Below are positions 7,637 through 14,516 of a stretch of 33,112 nucleotides of DNA, one piece after another (position 1 is the stretch's first letter; every line of letters starts with the position of its first letter). Under the pieces are notes generated by a model. The model had not been told where the DNA came from. It saw only the letters and a program-made list of their open reading frames with translations, and did not search any database. The DNA is from an uncultured Bacilli bacterium. Its GTDB lineage: Bacteria; Bacillota_I; Bacilli_A; RF39; UBA660. Where the stretch lies: the NCBI GenBank assembly GCA_947588765.1, contig CANPZG010000015.1, positions 1 to 33,112 on the forward strand, written 5' to 3'. The position numbers and the translations under genes were made by a program.

Positions 7637-9017
7637 AAAGAAAAGAAGTATTCAAAGTAAAACTCTCTTTTATTTAATTGTTTTTAATGTTATTATTGTT
7701 CTATTACTATGGTTATGCCAAATATCTATTTTTGATACTTATTATGAAAAATATCAAATAAAAATATTAGATGATTTAGTTAAAAATGTTAAAGATAGTA
7801 AAGACGAAGAAGATATTGTCACAAAGTTAGAAAATGCAGCTTATCAAAATGATGTCTGTATTGCTATAACTAGTGATATGAACTATATTGCTAAATTTAA
7901 TGCTAATATGGATGGTTGTGTTTTTAATAAAATAAATTATAATATTGGCAATATGATGAATACTTTTATTAACAATGATGAAGATAAAAAAACATATAAA
8001 TTTGTTAATGAAGATAGACATGTTGAAGCTATGATGTATGCTTTAAAATATAAGAATCAAAATATCTTCATGTATTCTAACTTGGAAGATATCTCAATGG
8101 TAACAAAAGTTGTTAAAAAACAATTATTTTATTTGTCAATCTTAGCTATTATTATCGCGGTAGTTATTTCCGTATTTTTAGCTAATAAAATAACTAATCC
8201 AATCACTAAAATAACTAAAAAGGCTAAATTACTAGGTAAAGGAAATTATAATGTTACTTTTGATGAAAGTGATATTAAAGAAATAGATGATTTATCCCTA
8301 ACTTTAACACAAGCTAAAAATGAATTAAGTAAGACTGATGAATTAAGAAGAGATTTGATGGCTAATGTTTCTCATGATTTAAAAACCCCACTTACAATGA
8401 TTAAAGCTTATGCCGAAATGATTAAAGATATTTCCTATAAAGATAAAAAGAAAATGAATGAACACTTAGATATTATTATTGATGAAACTGATAGATTAAC
8501 CTTGCTTGTTAATGATATCTTAGAACTTTCGGCATCCGAAGCTGGTAAAAATGAAAAATTAACTTTGGAAGAATTTGATTTAACTAAAGAAATTGAAAAT
8601 ATTTTAAAACGTTACGATATTATTAAAGAAACAGAACAATATAATTTCGTGGTTAAAGTACCAACAAAAGCGATAATAAAAGCTGATAAAAAAAGAATAA
8701 ATCAAGTTATTTATAATTTAATTAATAATGCGATTAATTATACGGGAGAAGATAAAAAAGTAACTATTAAAGTTACCAAAATAAAAAAAGATTATAAAGT
8801 AGAAATAAGTGATACTGGTAAAGGCATACCAGAACATGAATTACCACTTATCTGGGATAAATATTATAAAAATAATAAAGAACATAAAAGAAATGTCATA
8901 TCAACAGGTTTAGGTTTATCCATTGTCAAACAAGTACTGGAAGCTCACAATTTTGAATATGGTGTAACAAGTACTTTAAATAAAGGAACAACTTTCTATT
9001 TTACAATTAAAGGTTAA
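7620..9017 (+). CDS. Sensor histidine kinase
   Basis: The protein has 465 residues. It has a transmembrane segment at about 16-38, an extracytoplasmic sensor domain of about 130 residues, a second transmembrane segment at about 168-190, and a HAMP linker (NKITNPITKITKKAKLLGKG...). The HisKA domain has phospho-acceptor H252 in NVSHDLKTPLT, and the HATPase domain has NQVIYNLINNAINYT (N box), DTGKGIP (G1) and TGLGLSIV (G2). All catalytic boxes are present. Translation starts at a TTG (7620) behind a very G-rich site, AAGGGGAAGGGGGT (7600-7613), located inside the response regulator gene. It is the cognate kinase of that regulator. The signal is unknown; the layout resembles WalK/PhoR-type kinases but lacks an obvious PAS domain. 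Confidence 0.94.
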   Translation: MNTKNKKKRSIQSKTLFYLIVFNVIIVLLLWLCQISIFDTYYEKYQIKILDDLVKNVKDSKDEEDIVTKLENAAYQNDVCIAITSDMNYIAKFNANMDGCVFNKINYNIGNMMNTFINNDEDKKTYKFVNEDRHVEAMMYALKYKNQNIFMYSNLEDISMVTKVVKKQLFYLSILAIIIAVVISVFLANKITNPITKITKKAKLLGKGNYNVTFDESDIKEIDDLSLTLTQAKNELSKTDELRRDLMANVSHDLKTPLTMIKAYAEMIKDISYKDKKKMNEHLDIIIDETDRLTLLVNDILELSASEAGKNEKLTLEEFDLTKEIENILKRYDIIKETEQYNFVVKVPTKAIIKADKKRINQVIYNLINNAINYTGEDKKVTIKVTKIKKDYKVEISDTGKGIPEHELPLIWDKYYKNNKEHKRNVISTGLGLSIVKQVLEAHNFEYGVTSTLNKGTTFYFTIKG

Positions 9018-9127
9018 TTTTCAAATAAATTACATATATATTTCACATTTCTTTGTTATTCTTAATTAAAGGAAGGTGATAAAGAGAATAAAACAATAAT
9101 CAATATGTAAAACTAAACTCACACTTT

Positions 9128-9158
9128 AAAAGGACTTCACTCCAAGTCCTTTCTTTTT
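9128..9158 (+). terminator. Terminator of the two-component operon
   Basis: AAAGGACTT (9129-9137), loop CACTCC, AAGTCCTTT (9144-9152), then CTTTTT. The tail overlaps the stop codon of the convergent uppP. The preceding 110 bases after the kinase hold no convincing gene. Confidence 0.85.
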
Positions 9159-9966
9159 ATCTAAAATATATAAATATAAATAAAGCTAGTAGAACACAGT
9201 AGATAGAAAACTTCCAAAGTTTACCTTTTTTAACTAAATTACTTAACCATTGATAAGAAAAATATGTTACAATACCCGCAGATATTAAACCTAAGGAATA
9301 TGGTAAAATCATATCCGTTATATTTGGTGTTGCTATTAAATCTTTCATTCCTAACACAAATGTGGCTATACTAACTGGGAAATAAAGAATAAAAGTATAT
9401 TTTAAAGCAGTTTCTCTTTTTAGTTTGCATAATAGACAAGCTACTAATACGGTACCACTACGGGATATACCCGGAACAATAGTTACAGCTTGAAATAAAC
9501 CAATGATTATCGCATCTTTGATAGTCAAATCTTTATCTTCTTTTTCTCCTTTAATGTTACGAACAATAAACAAGGCTAAAGCCGTAATTAGGAAAGCAAA
9601 AGCTAATCCTTTTAAAGAATAGACATTTTCTAATTTATCTTTAAATATAATACCAGTTATCCCAACGGGTATAGTACTAATAACTATATACCAACAATAT
9701 TTAAAATTAACTTTATTTTCTTTTCTCATTTTTTTATTAAAGATATAAGTGAAAAAAGATTTTACTAAATTAACAATATCCTTCCAAAAGATAATAAGAA
9801 TAGCTATGAAAGAACCAAAATTAGATATTATTTCAAAATTTAAGGAATTAAATAAATTAGTATTAAATAATTGTTTAAATAAAAAAATATGGCCACTACT
9901 AGAAATAGGTAATGGTTCCGTTAATCCTTGAATTATTCCTAAAACTATATACTTTAATATTGTCAT
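9157..9966 (-). CDS. uppP: Undecaprenyl-diphosphatase (BacA/UppP type)
   Basis: This 269-residue integral membrane protein has about eight hydrophobic helices. It dephosphorylates undecaprenyl pyrophosphate to recycle the lipid carrier for peptidoglycan and wall polymers, and confers bacitracin tolerance. The two signature motifs are present: GLTEPLPISSSGH (residues about 14-26, with the catalytic Glu) and PGISRSGT (about 165-172, with the catalytic Arg). The first motif has Pro where most homologues have Phe (TEFLP). The length matches the family. The start is supported by GGTGATAG. Its presence implies that the organism makes an undecaprenyl-linked cell wall, unlike true Mycoplasma. Confidence 0.95.
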   Translation of the reverse strand: MTILKYIVLGIIQGLTEPLPISSSGHIFLFKQLFNTNLFNSLNFEIISNFGSFIAILIIFWKDIVNLVKSFFTYIFNKKMRKENKVNFKYCWYIVISTIPVGITGIIFKDKLENVYSLKGLAFAFLITALALFIVRNIKGEKEDKDLTIKDAIIIGLFQAVTIVPGISRSGTVLVACLLCKLKRETALKYTFILYFPVSIATFVLGMKDLIATPNITDMILPYSLGLISAGIVTYFSYQWLSNLVKKGKLWKFSIYCVLLALFIFIYFR

Positions 9967-10044
9967 TTACTATCACCATTATAATTATATATTAATTTCT
10001 CATAAATTTCACTATTTTTCAAAAAACTTTCCAATTGGTATTTT

Positions 10045-10476
10045 TTATTGCTTATTTAATAACCAATTTAGTGATTTTTTGGTTAATTTAGCTATTTCAA
10101 TTATAAATAAAGTTGGTACACTTGTTTTGCCACTTTCATAGGCACTAATAACGGAATGAGTTGTATTTAATTTACTTGCTAATTTTTCTTGAGTATAATT
10201 TATTTGCTTACGAGCTTGACGTATACGTTTTCCTAATTCTATTTTATCTATTTCAACTTTTTGAAATTTACAATTTTTATTATTTGATAAATTAACTAGG
10301 TAATCAATATTAATATTAAATATATTAGATATTTGATTTAAGTAATATAAAGGAATTGTATTTTTATTTAGTTCCCATAGAGAATAAGTAGATCGTTTAC
10401 ATCCAATCATTTTAGCCATTTCAGTTTGGGTTAATTCTAATTCTTCTCTTAGGCATTTTAATCTATCGTTATTCAT
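10045..10476 (-). CDS. Tandem-HTH XRE-family regulator (two HTH_3 domains)
   Basis: The protein has 143 residues with two Cro/cI-type HTH domains in one chain. The first (about 1-57) has CLREELELTQTEMAKMIGCKRSTYSLWELNK. The second (about 78-140) has IRQARKQINYTQEKLASKLNTTHSVISAYESG. The start at 10476 is chosen over an upstream in-frame ATG at 10515 because AGGTGATAGC precedes it and the protein then begins directly with the HTH. It is divergent from a LamG surface protein, with an 11-bp direct repeat in the intergenic region. The gene at 25379-25813 has the same architecture, orientation and type of partner. Binding of one chain to two half-sites is inferred. Confidence 0.9.
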   Translation of the reverse strand: MNNDRLKCLREELELTQTEMAKMIGCKRSTYSLWELNKNTIPLYYLNQISNIFNINIDYLVNLSNNKNCKFQKVEIDKIELGKRIRQARKQINYTQEKLASKLNTTHSVISAYESGKTSVPTLFIIEIAKLTKKSLNWLLNKQ

Positions 10477-10502
10477 GCTATCACCTAAGATGATTATTAC
10501 AC

Positions 10503-10557
10503 TTTTGCTATTCAAATTAACATTTTGCTATTCTATACGACATTTTTATGATATAAT
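10503..10557 (+). promoter_or_regulatory. Candidate operator (direct repeat) and -10 box of the LamG gene
   Basis: The 11-mer TTTTGCTATTC occurs at 10503-10513 and again at 10523-10533, exactly 20 bp (about two helical turns) apart. A perfect TATAAT follows at 10552-10557, 29 bp before the LamG start. The second copy overlaps the place of the -35 region. The tandem-HTH neighbour is the obvious candidate binder. Confidence 0.55.
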
Positions 10558-10585
10558 ATTTATGAATTATAGAAGGAGCAAATAT

Positions 10586-11500
10586 ATGAAAAGAAAAAAA
10601 TTAATAGTTATTATTGTACTAATATTTATAACTATAACTTTTATTGGAGGTATTTTATCAAATAATTTATTTTCGAAAGAAGAACAAGTTAAAACTGCAG
10701 ATATGTTAAGTATTTATTTACAAGATACTGATGGCGAATACTATAAACAAGAAAACTATGACTTTCCAAAAGAAGGATATAGTTTAGATAAAAGCCAAAG
10801 TTATTGTGAAAATGAATCATCAATTGATTTCATAAATAATAAAATAAAAATAGTAGGAAATAAAAGTGATAAATGCTATTTATATTTTTCAAATAATAAT
10901 TTCGTTAAAGATTTAAGTGGTAATAATTACAATGGTGTAATTCAAAATGGTGGAATTATTAAATTAGATGGAGAAAGAAGACAAGGATTATATTTTGATG
11001 GTGAAGATGACTATGTTGATGTTGCTGATTTACCAGAAACAATAAATTGGGAAAATGGATTTACAATAGAATTTGAGGCAAAATGGGAAAATTTTAATTT
11101 TTGGTCAAGGATAATAGATATTAGTCGAGGAAACAAATGCGTTGATGGTATTTTAATAGCAAATTATGATTGTGAAAATTCTATAAGAACTGATATACGG
11201 AATAATACAGTACCTTATGCAGGTAATGTTGTGCCCAATATATTAGAATTAAATAAAACAGCTCATATAAAATTAGAAGTAAAAAAAACGGATAATAAAT
11301 TTACCATAAATACATACTTGGATAATAATTTAAAAGATACAAAAACATTAGAAGTTGAGCTAATAAGAAATATAGAAAGAACAGAAAATTATTTAGGTAA
11401 ATCTTGTTTTGATAATGATGGATATTTCAATGGTTACATATACAATATAAAAATAACTGAGGCAAGTGGTAATGTAATTTTATGGTATGATTTTACATAA
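10586..11500 (+). CDS. Membrane-anchored LamG/concanavalin-like surface protein
   Basis: The protein has 304 residues. A Lys/Arg-rich start and a hydrophobic segment (about residues 5-27) without a lipobox form an uncleaved signal anchor. A short region (about 30-105) with paired Cys follows. From residue about 110 a LamG_3/concanavalin A-like jelly-roll domain is recognisable: VKDLSGNNYNGVIQNGG, GLYFDGEDDYVDV, GFTIEFEAKW, and a final FNGYIYNIKITEASG...WYDF. Such domains bind glycans or proteins, so adhesion to host or polymeric substrates is plausible. ATG 10586 is chosen because AGAAGGAG precedes it; the open frame extends upstream without a ribosome binding site. It is divergent from and probably controlled by the tandem-HTH XRE protein. 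Confidence 0.85.
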   Translation: MKRKKLIVIIVLIFITITFIGGILSNNLFSKEEQVKTADMLSIYLQDTDGEYYKQENYDFPKEGYSLDKSQSYCENESSIDFINNKIKIVGNKSDKCYLYFSNNNFVKDLSGNNYNGVIQNGGIIKLDGERRQGLYFDGEDDYVDVADLPETINWENGFTIEFEAKWENFNFWSRIIDISRGNKCVDGILIANYDCENSIRTDIRNNTVPYAGNVVPNILELNKTAHIKLEVKKTDNKFTINTYLDNNLKDTKTLEVELIRNIERTENYLGKSCFDNDGYFNGYIYNIKITEASGNVILWYDFT

Positions 11501-11508
11501 TAGTTTAA

Positions 11509-11537
11509 TTGACAACTTCTAAATAAATGTATAAAAT
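11509..11537 (+). promoter_or_regulatory. Sigma-A promoter of the phospholipase C-like/serine hydrolase operon
   Basis: TTGACA (11509-11514), a 17-bp spacer and TAAAAT (11532-11537), 18 bp before the start codon. Confidence 0.75.
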
Positions 11538-11555
11538 ATATCTAGTGATTGATAT

Positions 11556-12269
11556 ATGGCAGGAACATTAACTCATTTTAAATTTGGTAATGATTTATAT
11601 AAAAGTTTAAACAATTCTTTAATAAATAAAGATTACTTTTTAATTGGAAATCAAGGCCATGATTTAATATATTTTATTAGATTATGGGAATATCCTATTC
11701 GTAATAAATATTTTAAATATACTAAAGAGCTTCAAAAAGTTGATTTTGAGAATTTTAAGAATAGTATAAAAACTGATAACATTAAAGTTAAAAGTTTTAT
11801 GTATGGATATCTCGTTCATGAGTTATTAGATCGAAAAGTTCACCCCTATATTAATGAAGTTACTCATGATGATGAGAATGTTCATGCTCTACTTGAAAGT
11901 ACGATAGATGTTAAAATAAATGACTTGAAAGAAATTAAAAAAATAATACCCAAACATTTAAAAATAGATACAGAATTTAAAGCAGAAATAACTAAGATAT
12001 TTGATACTTATTTTAATAATAATTACTATAGTAAAAGAATATTAAAAGGGATTAATCATGTTTATCCTTTCTTATGGTTATATCGTTTTGATAAATTAGG
12101 AATTAAAAGAATATTATATAGTATTTTAAATAAAAAACATTTAAGATTTTTATCTTATCATTATTCTTTAAAAGAAATAAGTAATATTGATATAACAGAT
12201 TTTATAAAATTATATAATGAAGCATTATTAGATAGTGAAAAATTAATTAATGATTTGGAAAAGAAGTAG
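11556..12269 (+). CDS. Zinc-dependent phospholipase C-like protein
   Basis: The protein has 237 residues and no signal peptide. It matches the zinc-dependent phospholipase C/S1-P1 nuclease-like family found widely in Firmicutes. It has an early THF (T5, H6) for the N-terminal metal position, GNQGHDLIYF (the family usually has GxxGPD), YGYLVHELLDRKVHPYI with the HxxxD-type metal ligands, and HALLESTID. The His/Asp/Glu spacing fits a helical zinc enzyme, but the substrate is unknown; most such bacterial proteins are uncharacterised. The ribosome binding site is weak (GTGATTGAT). The serine hydrolase gene starts 6 bp after its stop, so the two are co-transcribed. Confidence 0.8.
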   Translation: MAGTLTHFKFGNDLYKSLNNSLINKDYFLIGNQGHDLIYFIRLWEYPIRNKYFKYTKELQKVDFENFKNSIKTDNIKVKSFMYGYLVHELLDRKVHPYINEVTHDDENVHALLESTIDVKINDLKEIKKIIPKHLKIDTEFKAEITKIFDTYFNNNYYSKRILKGINHVYPFLWLYRFDKLGIKRILYSILNKKHLRFLSYHYSLKEISNIDITDFIKLYNEALLDSEKLINDLEKK

Positions 12270-12275
12270 GTAATT

Positions 12276-13700
12276 ATGAATAGAAAGTGGATTATTTTAA
12301 TTTGTGTTATTTTGATAATAAGTTTTGTTTTTGGTTTAAGTTTTAAGCCTTATATTAAATTAAATATTAAGGGTGCAAGAGAAGTAAGTATAAATTATGG
12401 GGATGAGTATATAGATGAAGGTTATGATTTATTGAAATGTAGTTTATATGGTTGCAAAAAAATAGATGAAGAAGTAAATATAGAGAATAATGTTAATACT
12501 AAAGTAGTAGGTAGTTATGAAGTAAAATATACTTATGAAAATATGACAAGCAAGAGAAAAGTAATTGTTAGTGAAAAAGTAGCTCCCGAAATAAAACTAA
12601 AGGGTCAAAAAGAAATTAATGCTTGTTTAGGCTATTATTATGAAGAAGAAGGATACACTGCTACCGATAATTATGATGGGGATATAACTGATAAAGTAGA
12701 AGTTAAAAGAGAAAATGGTAATATATATTATAAAGTAAGTGATAGTTCTACTAATACGACGGAAGTAGTTAGAAAATTTACTTATGAAGATAAGGAAAAA
12801 CCAACAATAACTTTAAATGGTTCTGGAAAAATTCATTTAACTGTTGGTGATGAATACAAAGAAGAAGGATTTATTGCTACAGATAATTGTGATGGTGATT
12901 TATCTAATTATGTTATAATAACCGGTGAAGTTAATACGGAAAAAAGTGGTACTTATAAATTAACTTATACAGTTAAAGATAATTTAGGTAATGAAGCTAG
13001 TGTTGATAGACAAGTAGTAGTTCATGATATAAATGATGAAAATAATATTAATACATATATAAGCAGTTTAGAAAAATATATCCAAGATAAAAAATATGAT
13101 GTCAGCATTGGTTTTTATAATATCGAAAATAATTATACTTATAAATATAATGGCGATGTTGTTTATTATGGAGCTAGTTTAGTTAAAACATTAGAGGCTT
13201 TGTATGTTTATGAAAAAATGGAATTAACTGATGAGTTAAAGTCTTTAGTTAAACCTCTTATTGAAACATCAAATAATCAAGCTCATATGAAATTAGTTAA
13301 AATAATTGGCCTTAATAATATAAGAAATTATGGTCGGAATATGGGAGCTAAAAATTTATTAACAAGAGGGAATGATGATTACTTTGGTAATACAACCGTA
13401 GATGACCAATTAATATTTATGAAATACTTATATAATTATATAAATGATAATAGTATTGAGGAAAGTAAAAGAGAAGAATTAAAAAATTATTTTATAAATG
13501 ATTACTCTAATTATTTACTTTTTGAAGAAATACCTACAACAATGCATAAGTTTGGTTATTTTGGTGTTTATTATCATGAATCAGGTATTGTCTTTGATGA
13601 AAGTCCTTATATTGTAGTAATCTTAACTAAAGAAGCTGATGATTTTGAAGTAGTTACTGATTTATCTCAAAAAATATATAAATTAAATAGTTTAGTATAA
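12276..13700 (+). CDS. Membrane-anchored Ig-repeat protein with class A beta-lactamase-like serine hydrolase domain
   Basis: The protein has 474 residues. An N-terminal signal anchor (about 5-24) is followed by three Ig-like repeats of the DUF5011 type (about 30-95, 98-170 and 173-250); repeats 2 and 3 contain EEEGYTATDNYDGDIT and KEEGFIATDNCDGDLS. The C-terminal domain (about 255-474) has the penicillin-binding/beta-lactamase triad S301-L-V-K304 (SxxK), S332-N-N334 (SxN) and K425-F-G427 (KTG-like). It is probably an extracellular D,D-peptidase or serine hydrolase held away from the membrane by Ig spacers. The second Cys-bearing motif and the KFG variant make true beta-lactamase activity uncertain. 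It shares a transcript with the phospholipase C-like gene and ends in a strong terminator. Confidence 0.85.
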   Translation: MNRKWIILICVILIISFVFGLSFKPYIKLNIKGAREVSINYGDEYIDEGYDLLKCSLYGCKKIDEEVNIENNVNTKVVGSYEVKYTYENMTSKRKVIVSEKVAPEIKLKGQKEINACLGYYYEEEGYTATDNYDGDITDKVEVKRENGNIYYKVSDSSTNTTEVVRKFTYEDKEKPTITLNGSGKIHLTVGDEYKEEGFIATDNCDGDLSNYVIITGEVNTEKSGTYKLTYTVKDNLGNEASVDRQVVVHDINDENNINTYISSLEKYIQDKKYDVSIGFYNIENNYTYKYNGDVVYYGASLVKTLEALYVYEKMELTDELKSLVKPLIETSNNQAHMKLVKIIGLNNIRNYGRNMGAKNLLTRGNDDYFGNTTVDDQLIFMKYLYNYINDNSIEESKREELKNYFINDYSNYLLFEEIPTTMHKFGYFGVYYHESGIVFDESPYIVVILTKEADDFEVVTDLSQKIYKLNSLV

Positions 13701-13732
13701 AAAAATTACTCATTATTCTTGAGTAATTTTTT
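13699..13732. terminator. Bidirectional terminator between the serine hydrolase and cyclophilin genes
   Basis: AAAATTACTCA (13702-13712) and TGAGTAATTTT (13720-13730), flanked by A- and T-runs, so it works in both directions. The cyclophilin stop codon lies in the loop (13713-13715). Confidence 0.9.
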
Positions 13733-14306
13733 CTAGCTTGTACTCTTTACCAAAAGTATCAACAGTCATTTTAGTTATTTTAATATTTTCTTTTAATTTA
13801 CCTGATTTCTCATCTTCAACTTCGGCTTCATTTTCAATTTTCTTAATTACATCCATTCCTTCAGTAACTTTACCGAATGAAGCATATAAGCCATCTAAAG
13901 AATATTTAGCTTCATCACTTAAAACGATAAAGAATTGACTACCGGCAGAATCATAACTAGTAGCTCGAGCCATCGAAATAACCCCTTCACTATGACTTAA
14001 ATTATTTACAAAATCATTTTTGCTAAATTCACCTTTGATGGTATAACCAGGACCACCTGTACCATTACCTAATGGATCTCCTCCTTGAAGAACAAAGCCT
14101 TTGGATAAACGATGAAAGTTGTTGCCATCATAAAACCCATCATTAATTAAACTGACAAAATTAGCTACCGTATTTGGGGCAATACTTGGATATAATTCCA
14201 TTTTTACGGTTCCATAATTTTCAATTTCCATTGTTACAAGAGGATTTTTATTCCCACATCCTGTTAATAATAAAATTGTTATAAATATTCCTAATAATTT
14301 TTTCAT
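13713..14306 (-). CDS. Peptidyl-prolyl cis-trans isomerase lipoprotein (cyclophilin type)
   Basis: The protein has 197 residues. The signal peptide ends in the lipobox LLTGC (Cys17), so it is a lipid-anchored extracytoplasmic protein. The cyclophilin domain covers about 25-190: VTMEIENYGTVKMELYPSIAPNTVANFV, DGNNFHRLSKGFVLQGGDP with the catalytic Arg, GGPGYTIKGEF, SQFFIVLSD, and LDGLYASFGKVTEGMDVI. It isomerises Xaa-Pro bonds and helps exported proteins fold. Its ATG directly follows the TAA of copZ, and its ribosome binding site lies inside copZ, so it is the last gene of the copper operon. This is an unusual partner for a copper system and may support folding of surface proteins under copper stress (inference). 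Confidence 0.92.
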   Translation of the reverse strand: MKKLLGIFITILLLTGCGNKNPLVTMEIENYGTVKMELYPSIAPNTVANFVSLINDGFYDGNNFHRLSKGFVLQGGDPLGNGTGGPGYTIKGEFSKNDFVNNLSHSEGVISMARATSYDSAGSQFFIVLSDEAKYSLDGLYASFGKVTEGMDVIKKIENEAEVEDEKSGKLKENIKITKMTVDTFGKEYKLEKITQE

Positions 14307-14516
14307 TTAATTTATCTCCTTTATTTCAAATCCTAAATCTTCAATTTTATTTTTAATAATAGTATCATCTATTTCTTTATTTAAAGTAATAATTACTTTT
14401 TTCGTATCTAAGTTTACATCAATATCTTTTATTTCTTCTATAGCACCTAATACTTTTTTAATTCGGTTAGCACAATTTTCACAATGCATACCATCTACTA
14501 ATAATTCCCTTTTCAT
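14307..14516 (-). CDS. copZ: Copper chaperone CopZ-like heavy-metal-associated domain protein
   Basis: The protein has 69 residues and is a single HMA ferredoxin-like fold. The metal-binding motif GMHCENC (MxCxxC type) is near the N-terminus, followed by RIKKVLGAIEEIKDIDVNLDTKKVIITL. It carries Cu(I) to CopA in the cytoplasm. Its ATG overlaps the TGA stop of copA (ATGA, 14513-14516), so translation is coupled. The overlap also shows that TGA is a stop codon in this organism. The family and gene order are standard for Gram-positive copper operons. Confidence 0.93.
   Translation of the reverse strand: MKRELLVDGMHCENCANRIKKVLGAIEEIKDIDVNLDTKKVIITLNKEIDDTIIKNKIEDLGFEIKEIN

Noticed and set aside
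9076-9099. Seven-codon GTG ORF behind AAAGGAAG after the kinase gene
   Set aside because: Too short to judge and nothing conserved can be seen; the terminator follows, so it is treated as 3' untranslated sequence.
14513-14516. TGA read as tryptophan (Mycoplasma code)
   Set aside because: copA ends at this TGA overlapping the copZ ATG, and Trp is written TGG throughout, so the standard code applies.
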